Shown here in pieces: positions 28,029-37,160 of a DNA stretch of 64,000 bases. Positions within the stretch are counted from its first letter, which is position 1. Every line of letters begins with the position of its first letter. The DNA lies in NCBI GenBank assembly GCA_947649205.1, contig CANSQM010000003.1:1-64000 (forward strand). Reading direction: 5' to 3'. The translations under genes and the position numbers were made by a program. A model generated the notes under the pieces. It was given only the letters and a program-made list of their open reading frames with translations, was not told the DNA's origin and searched no databases. This stretch comes from an uncultured Enterorhabdus sp. Lineage in GTDB: Bacteria; Actinomycetota; Coriobacteriia; Coriobacteriales; Eggerthellaceae.

Positions 28029-28951
28029 GGCCTTGCGCCTCCCACCCGCGGGGGCACAAGGCCGCTCTGTTCCAGCAAGTCCAATTCGATGGCCAACCGC
28101 TGCCAGAGGACCTGCTCATCGAAGACCACGCCTATATTATAGGCCCGGTATCCTCTACCAAGAAGTTCTTGCACCATCTTTGCGCTATTCAGACCATAGT
28201 CCGAATAAACTAGATAGAGAACGTCTTCTTCTGCATCTGGAAGATCCGCGCTCTCGACAGAACCCGTCAAGCGAACCCCGAGCGCGCCACGCTCTGAATC
28301 GGCACGAACCAGGCACCAACGATCGCTCGATTCCACCAGCATCCTAACCGTCTTTCGGGCTAGCGGACCCACAATATAAGACCAATCTGGGTCTTCCGTC
28401 TTCTCTAAGGCCTTTTTTACCTCCCTGCGCACACCAATGGCCTTCCACTTCGAGCGCATCTCGGGAATATTGGCGCTGTTGGTCACTAGAAGCGCGAAAG
28501 GGACAATCGCCGATATACCCAACAAAGCGCCGAGAGACATAAGTACAAGGCCGATGAACGGCCATTCTAGGTATAGCGATGATGCACCGAAAACGATCGT
28601 CGCCGCTATCAAGCAGGCCACGAGCACGGCCAACTGCTCGAACAGAACGGGGACATACCGCCCAGTGCTCTTGCGAGCAAGATATCTGGAGCAATACCTT
28701 CTGATGTTGGCACGACCTTGAGCAGACAGGGGCTTTTGAGCTCCATCGGCTTCGACATCGGCAACAACTGCCTGGATATGCTCTTGTCCCTTGATGCCGC
28801 CTAAGCCGGATACAGCAGCTCCAACAAAAGATTTGATAAATGAAAATACCGTGCTTCCTGCCAGACCAATCAACAGAGTTAGCACTCCTGCAGACAGTAT
28901 ATCTGGCGTTGAATAATTTCTAATCAAATCAATGATCTCTTTTCCAATCAT
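28025..28951 (-). CDS. Membrane protein with degenerate rhodanese-like C-terminus
   Basis: 308-aa protein of no named family. A hydrophobic helix at about 17-36 is followed by a soluble segment and a helix pair at about 102-150. The C-terminal part (about 245-290) reads LYLVYSDYGLNSAKMVQELLGRGYRAYNIG, which follows the rhodanese pattern (VYC..G..SA.AA..L...GY..Y.L.GG) but has Ser where the catalytic Cys would be. ATG 28951 has GAAAGG. AT-richer than the genes to its left, it opens the first defence-type island. It may sense or anchor rather than catalyse. Confidence 0.6.
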   Translation of the reverse strand: MIGKEIIDLIRNYSTPDILSAGVLTLLIGLAGSTVFSFIKSFVGAAVSGLGGIKGQEHIQAVVADVEADGAQKPLSAQGRANIRRYCSRYLARKSTGRYVPVLFEQLAVLVACLIAATIVFGASSLYLEWPFIGLVLMSLGALLGISAIVPFALLVTNSANIPEMRSKWKAIGVRREVKKALEKTEDPDWSYIVGPLARKTVRMLVESSDRWCLVRADSERGALGVRLTGSVESADLPDAEEDVLYLVYSDYGLNSAKMVQELLGRGYRAYNIGVVFDEQVLWQRLAIELDLLEQSGLVPPRVGGARP

Positions 28952-29001
28952 AACAATTACCTTTCTCGTCACGCCGCCTACAACAGGCATTTAATCAATG
29001 A

Positions 29002-29032
29002 GCGCGCCCGAGCACCATGTGCTCGGGCGCGC
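29002..29032. terminator. 14-bp perfect hairpin
   Basis: GCGCGCCCGAGCAC (29002-29015) pairs with GTGCTCGGGCGCGC (29019-29032) round a 3-nt loop. It lies downstream of the 68-aa gene and upstream of the membrane-protein gene on the minus strand. No strong T-run, but the stem is stable enough to act as a terminator or insulator. Confidence 0.6.
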
Positions 29033-29147
29033 CTCCACGCAGACAGCCCAAAGATCACCTCCCGCCAAAGCCATAGAACAGCTCTCTGGCCGCCCGCGTC
29101 GCTTCGACAGCGTCATGCCGCAAGCGTGCTCGGCACTCATCTATACA

Positions 29148-29354
29148 TTAGTGGCGATGAATTGACGGGCAGCAGTGGGCGCACCCGTCTGCCTGTCGGT
29201 AAATCTTTCGCGCAACCGCGAGTGCAGCTTGATCAGTAGGGTGATACCCAAGGCCGTGCCGATTGACCGGCGCAGGCAAATAGGCACATTTAGCCTTATG
29301 CACCTCATGATCGCCGTTGGCCTGAGCTTGAGTGTTCACAAGATAGTAATCCAT
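29148..29354 (-). CDS. 68-aa Cys/His-rich small protein
   Basis: Small conserved-looking protein. Residues NGDHEVHKAKCAYLP are followed about 35 residues later by DGCAHCCPSIHRH; the paired HxxH...C and CxxCC...H elements suggest a metal-binding fold. I recall similar 60-70-aa uncharacterised proteins in other bacteria with this HEVH-C...GC-CC-H pattern, but no function. ATG 29354 has GAAAGGG. It is transcribed away from the IetAS-like pair from a divergent promoter (29646-29673), after a leader of nearly 300 nt. Confidence 0.7.
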   Translation of the reverse strand: MDYYLVNTQAQANGDHEVHKAKCAYLPAPVNRHGLGYHPTDQAALAVARKIYRQADGCAHCCPSIHRH

Positions 29355-29645
29355 GGTTCTGCCCTTTCAAAATCGCGCCCCGAGCACGCCGGCCGCAATG
29401 CCGTACAACGAAGAGCAGGCTTGCATTCATCTTCGAGTAACCATAGAATACATGCAGCCATGCGATCCGCCGTTATTCGTATTGGCATTGTGGAGGCCTT
29501 CGGAGCTTCCATTACAAGGTGGGGCCTCAGCGGCAACTGAGTCTCCACCGCTCTCTGAAACTGCGCCTTGCAAGTCGCAGTCGCTGCCCTCAAGCAGCTC
29601 AGGTCAGCATCTCTTCCCCCTTTCTCATTTCTGACCACGGCGCTC
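29355..29645 (-). other. Long leader region without a clear gene
   Basis: About 290 nt between the minus-strand promoter and the 68-aa gene. A 103-codon open frame (29647-29336) crosses it, but its ATG overlaps the -10, so it would not be translated from there, and its composition resembles nothing known. A good Shine-Dalgarno (AAAGGGGGAAG) precedes a four-codon ORF, ATG CTG ACC TGA, at about 29612. It may be a regulatory leader or an RNA. Confidence 0.35.
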
Positions 29646-29673
29646 ATGTTAGCACTAAAATAAAGTCAGTCAA
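29646..29673 (-). promoter_or_regulatory. Sigma-70-type promoter, minus strand
   Basis: TTGACT (29673-29668), 16-bp spacer, TAACAT (29651-29646). A good match to the -35/-10 consensus, directed at the 68-aa gene and back to back with the ietA promoter. Confidence 0.65.
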
Positions 29674-29697
29674 TATCTCTTTGAAAATTTATTTATC

Positions 29698-29726
29698 TGT
29701 CTCAATGTGTCTCAGCATGGTATACT
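29698..29726 (+). promoter_or_regulatory. ietA promoter region with TGTCTCA direct repeats
   Basis: TATACT (29721-29726) preceded by TGG is a likely -10. Two TGTCTCA copies (29698-29704, 29708-29714) exactly 10 bp apart lie where the -35 would be, which suggests a bound regulator. No good -35 hexamer is present. Confidence 0.5.
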
Positions 29727-29768
29727 ATCGCCGAAGACAAGCAAGAGACGGGATTGGGGTGGATCGTT

Positions 29769-30821
29769 TTGAAAAAAATAGATGTGGTCAATCTCATTCA
29801 ATACCATATCGCTAACGACGACATGAGTTTTCGAACGGAAGCCTACAACATCGCACGCGATTTCGATCAGTCGGGAGATGAGGATTTAGCAGCTTACGTC
29901 CTTTCTTTGCTCTCCCCTGTTGGCACCTTCTCATCTCAAACCTACGAGCCTCGCTCGGAATATCTCACAAAGGTAGCCGAAGCCAGCACCTCGCTGCCCC
30001 TCCCTACTTCTATATCAAATGAAATCAAGGGGATCATCAATGCGGTAAACCGCCATCGTGGCGTTAATAAATTTCTCTTTCAAGGCGCACCGGGGACGGG
30101 GAAGACCGAGAGCGTTAAACAAATTGCCCGACTATTAAACCGCACAGTATATGCCGTCGACTTTAGTCGCCTCGTAGACAGCAGGCTCGGACAAACGGGC
30201 AAAAATATCTCAGCACTTTTCACTGAGATTGACCGATTCCCTGATACAGGCGACTTCATTGTATTGCTTGATGAAATCGATGCGCTCGTGCTCGACCGCT
30301 CAAGCGAAAACGACTTACGGGAAATGGGGCGAGCCGCCTCCATCTTTCTGCGAGAATTCGACGCCCTGAGAGATGACATACTCATCATTGCGACGACAAA
30401 CCTCTACGACGGCTTCGACAGAGCCATCATTCGACGCTTCGACTACGTTGTTGACTTCAATCAATACTCCGATGATGACCTTAAGGATATTGCCGAAATA
30501 CTATACATTCAATCATTGGAGCAATTCGGCATAGGCAAAAGGGATCGGCGACTTTTCCGCAAGATCATTGAGTTCTCGGATCACCTGCCCAACCCTGGCG
30601 AACTTGCCAACGCGATCAAAACCTGCATCGCTTTCAGCAATCCAGATGATGATGCAGATTACCTTAAACGGCTCTACCGATTCTTCACAGGCAGGGAAAT
30701 TGCAGATATCGCGCATCTAAGCAAGCAGGGCTTCACCATACGAGAGATCGAAACTCTGACTAATGTCTCCCGAAGCACCATCTCAAGAACCCTAAAGGAG
30801 GCTGAGAATGCGCAGCAATGA
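29769..30821 (+). CDS. ietA: AAA+ ATPase of an IetAS-like defence pair
   Basis: 350-aa AAA+ ATPase. Walker A is GAPGTGKTES (about 107), Walker B IVLLDEIDAL (about 164), a sensor-1 Asn lies in IIATTN (about 207), and an Arg finger is likely in AIIRRFD (about 220). The C-terminus has a helix-turn-helix-like stretch (TIREIETLTNVSRSTISRTLKEAE). The next gene, a subtilisin-like protease, overlaps it by 14 nt. An AAA ATPase plus S8 protease pair is the composition of IetAS, reported as a plasmid-incompatibility and anti-phage system. TTG 29769 is preferred because GGGGTGG precedes it. Confidence 0.85.
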   Translation: MKKIDVVNLIQYHIANDDMSFRTEAYNIARDFDQSGDEDLAAYVLSLLSPVGTFSSQTYEPRSEYLTKVAEASTSLPLPTSISNEIKGIINAVNRHRGVNKFLFQGAPGTGKTESVKQIARLLNRTVYAVDFSRLVDSRLGQTGKNISALFTEIDRFPDTGDFIVLLDEIDALVLDRSSENDLREMGRAASIFLREFDALRDDILIIATTNLYDGFDRAIIRRFDYVVDFNQYSDDDLKDIAEILYIQSLEQFGIGKRDRRLFRKIIEFSDHLPNPGELANAIKTCIAFSNPDDDADYLKRLYRFFTGREIADIAHLSKQGFTIREIETLTNVSRSTISRTLKEAENAQQ

Positions 30822-33096
30822 GTTGCTTGAACTCAAAGGCCGTTTTTCGCAAGCGTCCGGCCCCCAGCCAGGGCCGCCCACTATTCCTGCCGACAAAAGC
30901 GTGCCGTCAGATCATATACGCGACCTCGCAAATCAACTCCGTTCGATAAAAGAATTCTGGCGCCAAAAAAATCTCGGAATCGAGCCCTTGGTCGGTGCCT
31001 ACTACCGCTGCGTGGTGGCAAAAAGCAATCGGGTGCAGAGACTATTTTCATATTCTGTAACGACTTCGAACGCCGCTATAGTCGGTGCTCGGTTTTACGA
31101 GAGTCAAAATTGCCACCCCAAGCATCTCATCACATACAGCGTGCCCGAGATGGATATCGACAAATCCATTCGTGAGCTTGACCAATGCGCCTCAGTTGTC
31201 AATAGTCTCCCAAACCACGAGATATCCGGCCAACTTCTCAGCTCGATCATGAAAACGGCATGCCGAGACGATCTGCAAGGGCTTCCGAAAACCGTCTTCG
31301 GGAAACTCGTCAAAGATGCCTACTATGTTGATAGACTTGGCATCACCTACTTCGACGAAGAGATCCATGGGCCCGCGATCGTATCGCTTTTCAGGGTCAA
31401 TGGCCAAAAAAAAGAGCAGCTACTCACAAAATTTGGAATCGAAGTAAGTTCGTCATCAATCCTCGGAGATGCCATCCTGCTCAATGAGGGAGAATTCCAA
31501 GTCCTCAGAGAAGAGGCGCCCTACCTGATCGCAATGGCCTCCCTCGATGATCTATCCAGTTATTCCCCTGATGACTTCGCAATTGACAAAAAGCGGAGAA
31601 TCCAGCCTACTTCTATTCCCTCTCCTCACGGAGAGCCCACTATCGGCGTCATCGACAAGGGTTTTTTCAGTGAGGTATATTTCGGAAAAGACTGGGTGAC
31701 GTACACGAAAAAGATCGATGACCAATTTGAATTGACCGATGACGACAAAGCCCACGGCACCGCAGTAACCTCCATCATCGTAGATGGGCCACGACTCAAT
31801 CCCGAATACGACGACGGCTGCGGTCACTTCCGGGTGCGCCACTTCTGCGTTGCAAAAGGCGATCATTTCAGCTCGTTTAGCGTCATGAAAAAGATCAGGA
31901 GTATCGTCGACGCCAACCCCGACATTAAAGTTTGGAATCTGTCATTAGGTTCGGAGCTGGCAGTGCGGGCAAATTCCATTTCACCTGAGGCAGCCATACT
32001 TGATCAAATTCAAGCTGAAAAGGGAATCATCTTCGTAGTCGCAGGCACAAACAATACGACCCGCAGAGACGATATGCCTATCGGAGCCCCGGCCGATTCG
32101 ATCAACTCCCTTGTCGTCAATTCGGTAGACCGCAACGGAAACCCAGCAAGTTATTCGCGGCGCGGCCCTGTCCTTTCGTTCTTCGCCAAACCTGATATTA
32201 GCTATTACGGCGGAACCCCTCGCGACCAAATGACCGTTGCAGCCCCCTTTGCCGCCTCCTCGGCATATGGTACTTCTATCGCAGCCCCCTGGATTGCACG
32301 CAAGATGGCTTATCTGATCGAGGTGATGAAGCTGGAGCCTCAAGTCGCAAAAGCTCTCCTCATTCACTCAGCAACGACATGGAGCAAAATACAGCAATCG
32401 AACACCATGGGCTACGGAATCGCTCCTATTCGCATCGAGGACATCCTCTATACTGATCGAGATGAAATTCGATTCGTCATATCTCAAGACCTCAATAGCT
32501 TCCGCACCTACAATCTCAAACTCCCCATACCCACAAAAGACGGTAAGTTTCCCTTCAAAGCTCGGGCAACCCTCTGCTACTTCCCCACTTGCTCCCAAAA
32601 TCAAGGAGTTGATTACACGGACTGCGAGGTTTCGCTCACATTGGGGCGAATGGCCGAGAAAAACGTAAAGAAGCGCGGAGCAAACGGTGAAGAAATTATT
32701 GAAGTAAAACGATACATCAAACCGATCAACAATGACAGCCAAGATATGGAGGGTTCCTACACCGACGAAGACACGGCGCGCCGTTTCTACCGCAAGTGGG
32801 ATAACGTCAAGCATATCGGCGAAATCCTGAAAACCAAAAACCCCGGATGCAAGCAATACGAATCTCAGTTTTGGGGGATAGCCTTCTCCCTCAAAACTCG
32901 ACTCGACGAAAAGCGAGGGCAAACGCTGCGCGTGGGACTGGTTGTCACCCTCAAGGAAGTCACTGGGGCTAATCGATTTGGCGAGTTCCGCTATGGCCTC
33001 GAGGCCAACTCCTGGATCGTCAACCCGATCGACATGCATTCTCGAGCACAAATTGTCGAACGAGCCACAGTAGAAGAGCTAAGATTCGATGAATAG
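30808..33096 (+). CDS. ietS: Subtilisin-like serine protease of an IetAS-like defence pair
   Basis: 762-aa protein: about 270 N-terminal residues of unknown fold, an S8 peptidase domain (about 275-530), and about 230 C-terminal residues. The triad is intact: Asp in GVIDKG (about 283), His in HGTAVTS (about 316), Ser in GTSIAAPW (about 490). No signal peptide is seen, so it acts in the cytoplasm, as expected for a defence effector whose activity is gated by the ATPase. Translationally coupled to ietA. An A8 run sits at 31406-31413. Pairing with ietA makes the IetAS call fairly safe; targets are unknown. Confidence 0.87.
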   Translation: MRSNELLELKGRFSQASGPQPGPPTIPADKSVPSDHIRDLANQLRSIKEFWRQKNLGIEPLVGAYYRCVVAKSNRVQRLFSYSVTTSNAAIVGARFYESQNCHPKHLITYSVPEMDIDKSIRELDQCASVVNSLPNHEISGQLLSSIMKTACRDDLQGLPKTVFGKLVKDAYYVDRLGITYFDEEIHGPAIVSLFRVNGQKKEQLLTKFGIEVSSSSILGDAILLNEGEFQVLREEAPYLIAMASLDDLSSYSPDDFAIDKKRRIQPTSIPSPHGEPTIGVIDKGFFSEVYFGKDWVTYTKKIDDQFELTDDDKAHGTAVTSIIVDGPRLNPEYDDGCGHFRVRHFCVAKGDHFSSFSVMKKIRSIVDANPDIKVWNLSLGSELAVRANSISPEAAILDQIQAEKGIIFVVAGTNNTTRRDDMPIGAPADSINSLVVNSVDRNGNPASYSRRGPVLSFFAKPDISYYGGTPRDQMTVAAPFAASSAYGTSIAAPWIARKMAYLIEVMKLEPQVAKALLIHSATTWSKIQQSNTMGYGIAPIRIEDILYTDRDEIRFVISQDLNSFRTYNLKLPIPTKDGKFPFKARATLCYFPTCSQNQGVDYTDCEVSLTLGRMAEKNVKKRGANGEEIIEVKRYIKPINNDSQDMEGSYTDEDTARRFYRKWDNVKHIGEILKTKNPGCKQYESQFWGIAFSLKTRLDEKRGQTLRVGLVVTLKEVTGANRFGEFRYGLEANSWIVNPIDMHSRAQIVERATVEELRFDE
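31406..31413 (+). repeat. A8 homopolymer inside ietS
   Basis: Eight As at codons 200-202 of the protease gene. In frame here; a slippage-prone length, though far less striking than the two G9 tracts. Confidence 0.5.
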
Positions 33097-33165
33097 TGTA
33101 ATAAATTTTTATTAAAATATATACATATTAGGGGAGTAACCTGATACAGAAAGAGGAGGGGAATC

Positions 33166-34638
33166 ATGGCTATTCGCAAAATTACTATCGAAAATCTCCT
33201 GGGAATCAACCGACTAGAATTCGACTTGCCCAGCAAGCCCGATGTCTATCTTCTGGTGGGACCAAATGGCACTGGCAAAACCACACTTCTCACATGCCTA
33301 GACCGCATCAAAAAATCCTATCGCCTTCCCCCAGGGCTTTCCCTCCTCGAAGGGCATTGGAAATATCGATCGATACGACAATGCGTCTATCACATACGAA
33401 TCGAATGCAGGATCTGTAACCTACACTAAAGCACCAGCCAAATGGGCACCCAAACCGCGCGACGGCTCGAAGATCTTAAAAACATTTGGATTGAGCGACA
33501 CAATATACGCACGCGCCGATCACAGTCGCTTGAGTATCTCTTCGCGCGACATAGAAAAAGGCCGATTCATCGAGGCCTCCCGGTTCATCAAGGAGTCTCT
33601 CTGTACTATATTTAACGACAGGAAATTCGAGAACTTGGTGAGATTTAGAGTGGCCCAACGAGGCCCGATCCCTTCTGATTCTCCCTACTTAATCAGACTA
33701 AGTAGGAGCGAATACTACTCTGAGAAGAGGTTCAGTACCGGAGAAATTGCTCTCCTGCGATTAATAGAGAGGCTTGAGAAGGCCTCCAACAATAGTTTGG
33801 TTCTTCTTGATGAAGCGGAACTTGCCCTGCATCCAGAAATACAGCGAAGACTTCTATCCTTTCTCGAGGGGCAGTCGCGCGACAAACAGCTCATTGTGCT
33901 TATAGCCACCCATTCGAATACACTGCTCGTAAACGCCAAGCCCCAGCGCATCATTCTATTACGCAAAACGAACGATAGCATTGAATCGGTCAATCCCTGC
34001 TATCCCGCCGAGGCGATGAGAAGCATCGATCTTTTCGACAGCGTATTGGGCGATTACCTGGTTCTAGTTGAGGATGACGTGGCCCAAAAATGCTTTCAAA
34101 GCATGTGCAGACGAGCTGTAAGAGAAGAGCACTTTGGCAGAGAAGCCCTCTCGCCGATCTTGCCTGTGGGAACTTTTTACGATACGGCAACTTTCGCTAT
34201 TAACATCTCCTTCAAGGTACCGGAATATACCAGCGTTAAAGCCCTCTTAGACCACGACGCTTTTACTGATGAGCGCATCATTGCCCTAAAAGAACGGTAC
34301 GGTGGGATTGTCCACGATCTAGGCTTCACGCCGGAGGAGGAGCTCCTTGAACTCATGGAAAAAACTCCTCAGAATTTGAGGAATACTGCCAAACAGAGTT
34401 TCAAGTAAGCTATCATCAAATAATTGGCTCGCAAAAATATGCAAATGTACTCAAGGAAGATTTTAAAAACCCACGCACGAAGGCAAAAGCACTCTTTTTC
34501 TGTGTCGTAGAGCAAATATCATCCCATGCGGTATTGAGAGAAGAGATCGAGGTCTGCAACAACATCATTGACCACTTGATGGGCTATTACGATATCCAAC
34601 GCATCATGAAACTAGTGCGGGCTATTTTTAAGAAATAA
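33166..34638 (+). pseudogene. Frameshifted OLD-like ATPase/TOPRIM gene
   Basis: Three frame segments together match the intact 489-aa protein at 57318-58787. Frame A (33166 to about 33350) encodes YLLVGPNGTGKTTLLTCLDR with Walker A. A shift near 33350 moves the sequence to frame B, which continues IDRYDNASITYES, the signature FSTGEIALLRL, Walker B LLDEAELALHP and the TOPRIM-like LVEDD and LLDHDAF, then stops at 34408. A second shift at the A6 run 34359-34364 leads to frame C, which continues FEEYCQTEFQ and ends at 34638. Two shifts argue for decay, unless the read quality is poor. It lies 70 nt after ietS. Confidence 0.85.
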
Positions 34639-34720
34639 TTGGATTCGATCATCAATACGGTTTTCTTATTCCCGCAGAGAAAAGCAGGGGCGAGTGCATC
34701 GCCCAATCGCCCCTGCGAAT

Positions 34721-37003
34721 TCACCTCGTCATTCCCGTCACGGGATCGAAGTAGTATTTCTTGCCGTTGAAGCTGCGCCAGCCGGTGAGGGCTTTGCCGT
34801 CCCAGTTGAAGTAGCTCTTGCGGCCGTCCTTCCAGGTGATCCAACCTGTCTTCATGCGAGAGGCGGAATCGAAGTAGTACCAGTAGCCCCCGAGACGCTG
34901 ACTCCAGCGCTTGGATATGCCCGTGGCCTGGTCGAAGTAGTACTTCACTCCGTTGAAGCTGCGCCAGCCGAGCAGGGCGGCAGCATGACCCTTGCCATCG
35001 GGGTGGAAGTAGCTCTTGGTGCCGTCTTTCCAGGTGATCCAGCCAGTCTGCATAACGCCCGAGCCGTTGAAGTAGTACCAGGCACCGCCGATTTTCTGGC
35101 TCCACTTCACGGGCTTGCCGGCACCGTCGTAATAGTACGTCTTACCACCGGCCGTCACCCACGCGTTCTTCGGCGCGACGATATTGAATGACAACTTCTT
35201 GCTGCCCGCATAGTTCTTGCCCGCGCCCTGAATGGTCAGCGTCGCCTTGCCAACCCGACTGTTGTTCTCGTAGGAAACCCGATAGTCAACGCCCTCCCGC
35301 AGCGTGCGGCTGCCATGCCGTATGGTCACCTCAGGCCGAATCGACGAACCGGTATACTCGTAGGAGGACCGCAGGCCTGCCACAGACACCCCGGCAATGG
35401 AGGCCGGAGCGATCTTCCATTGATACGGACGCTCCACCACACTGCCCGTCTTGTCCCAGGCGTATCCATCACCAGGCGCAGCCCAAACGGTGTAGGTTCC
35501 CGCGTCCACAGCGCTGGTCGTCCCCCGAAGCGCATAGGAGCCGGTCGAGGGAACGGTCACCCCCTCCTGGCTCGCACCGTTGTACACCAAGTTCCGCGCA
35601 ACCGTCGGCTCCCCAACGAGGACGGTGTACGTTTTCACGGTGAAATAGTCGTCGGCATAGGAGACGCGAACCACGGCATCGGCCATTTGCCCGTCGGTAA
35701 TCCACTCGTACTGGTTCAGCTCGTAGGCCACTAAATTATTGATCACGTCCTTGTAACTATCCTGGGCCCAATGGGCGTTGGGTGCCTCCAGCGTGAAAGA
35801 GGTCTCCTTGCGCTCAAGGCGTTGCAGAATCTGGTCGGCCACAGAGTCGGACCACTCCATAATATCGCCCGTCTTAATGAAGTAGTTATTCTCCAGCGAG
35901 GTGGCCTCATACCCCTGGGTGGGGCCCTCGTAGGAGGGGTTCGCGAGCATCATAGTGACATCATCGAGGCCGAACAGCAAATGAGCCTGCTGCTCCTTGG
36001 TGAGAAAGTCCGGTGTTGTCGGATCGGCGAAATCGTCCTTCACGTCATCGTGGGTCGTATCGACGTGGTACCAGGCGCCATCCATCTTCACAGCGGTCCA
36101 CACATGCCCGCCGTCCGTAATGCGTCCCGCCTCCAGACCAGCAATCTCCAGCAGCTTCACATAGGCGGCGTGATACCCCTCGCAGGTGACCGCCATGCCC
36201 GCCAAGGCCCGATCGATGCCCAGATGCTTGTAGCTGTAGTCGTAGCTGACGTTGTCGATGATCCAGTCATGCAGCGCAAGCGCCGTCTCGTAGTCATCAC
36301 TGCTTCCATCGGGAAGGCATTCGTCAACGATTTCCCGAGCCCGGGTCTCAACATCGATGAAACCATCGCCGTCCACGGTGATGTCGAACGTGAACCGCTG
36401 GAACAGGTTCGTCACCGTATCGCGCACCTGGAATTGGTACTGATACCGACCGGCGCTCACGAACTGATAGCTCAATACATTGGAATCCTGGTAGGGGTCG
36501 GCGCGACCGAACGAGGGGTCGTAGACCCAGACATAGCGTCCCTCTGTCGGATCGTACTTGTAGATGAAGCCTTGCTGGTACTGGTAGCTTCCCGACCCCT
36601 TCGGGCCCCCATCGGCCGTAATGGCGAAGCTCGTCGGCGTTCCGGCCACGGGCTTCATGTAGGAGACGGTGGCGCTCCAGCCATCGCGATTGAGCCCGTG
36701 AGGCCGCGCCGGCACCGTGATGACGTCGGGGTCGGCAGCGGCGGATGCGGCAGGCACTTCGGAAGCTGGCTCGCCGGGAAGCTCGACGCTGGGCTCAATG
36801 GACGGCTCGGCCATCGGTGCGGCGCTCAGTGCAAGGGGTAGCTCGACCGCCGGATCGGCGGCCACCTCAATATCGGATTCCCCGTTCGACGAGACAGCCG
36901 ATTCAGCGGACGATTCATCGCCGAAGGCCGCAACGGGCAGCAACGCCATCACCATCGCCGCCGCCAGGCAGCACCGTCCCCCTCGCGCGAACCTATCCAT
37001 CAT
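34721..37003 (-). CDS. Secreted transglutaminase-like protein with wall-binding repeats
   Basis: 760-aa exported protein. ATG 37003 (GGAGGG 6 nt upstream) gives a signal peptide (CCLAAAMVMALLPVAAFG). A Ser/Glu/Ala-rich linker and a beta-sandwich region precede a transglutaminase-like domain at about 250-400, with the likely triad Cys in AVTCEGYHAAY, His in GGHVWTAV and Asp in YHVDTTHDD. Ig-like segments follow (VGKATLTIQGAGKNYAGSKKLSFNIV). Residues about 620-760 are wall-binding repeats (WYYFNGSG, TGWITWKDG, GWRSFNGKKYYFD). It could crosslink or cleave peptides at the cell wall. Confidence 0.88.
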   Translation of the reverse strand: MMDRFARGGRCCLAAAMVMALLPVAAFGDESSAESAVSSNGESDIEVAADPAVELPLALSAAPMAEPSIEPSVELPGEPASEVPAASAAADPDVITVPARPHGLNRDGWSATVSYMKPVAGTPTSFAITADGGPKGSGSYQYQQGFIYKYDPTEGRYVWVYDPSFGRADPYQDSNVLSYQFVSAGRYQYQFQVRDTVTNLFQRFTFDITVDGDGFIDVETRAREIVDECLPDGSSDDYETALALHDWIIDNVSYDYSYKHLGIDRALAGMAVTCEGYHAAYVKLLEIAGLEAGRITDGGHVWTAVKMDGAWYHVDTTHDDVKDDFADPTTPDFLTKEQQAHLLFGLDDVTMMLANPSYEGPTQGYEATSLENNYFIKTGDIMEWSDSVADQILQRLERKETSFTLEAPNAHWAQDSYKDVINNLVAYELNQYEWITDGQMADAVVRVSYADDYFTVKTYTVLVGEPTVARNLVYNGASQEGVTVPSTGSYALRGTTSAVDAGTYTVWAAPGDGYAWDKTGSVVERPYQWKIAPASIAGVSVAGLRSSYEYTGSSIRPEVTIRHGSRTLREGVDYRVSYENNSRVGKATLTIQGAGKNYAGSKKLSFNIVAPKNAWVTAGGKTYYYDGAGKPVKWSQKIGGAWYYFNGSGVMQTGWITWKDGTKSYFHPDGKGHAAALLGWRSFNGVKYYFDQATGISKRWSQRLGGYWYYFDSASRMKTGWITWKDGRKSYFNWDGKALTGWRSFNGKKYYFDPVTGMTR
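34740..35160 (-). repeat. Cell-wall-binding repeats of the transglutaminase-like protein
   Basis: About seven 20-residue aromatic/Gly units. Two long blocks (34740-34950 and 34950-35160) are related to each other and to bases 1-180, so internal duplication and exchange with the amidase gene are likely. Confidence 0.85.
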
Positions 37004-37160
37004 CAGGCTCCCTCCAACTAGAAAGAGTCTCGCTCCATGCGCATTCTTTTTTGCACAGTGACAATTACACGACGACAGTCTACTGAATTTCTCGCCCTCC
37101 CTGCAATAGCCTTTCGGCGCCCGTAAGCACGCCTTATCAGTCTGCTGCTTCCGCTCCATA

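Noticed and set aside
29336-29647. 103-codon minus-strand frame upstream of the 68-aa gene
   Set aside because: Its ATG lies inside the -10 element and it has no ribosome site; kept only as part of the leader region.
28990-34700. Prophage or integrative element hypothesis for the first island
   Set aside because: No integrase, recombinase, tRNA or flanking direct repeats were found, so no mobile element is claimed.
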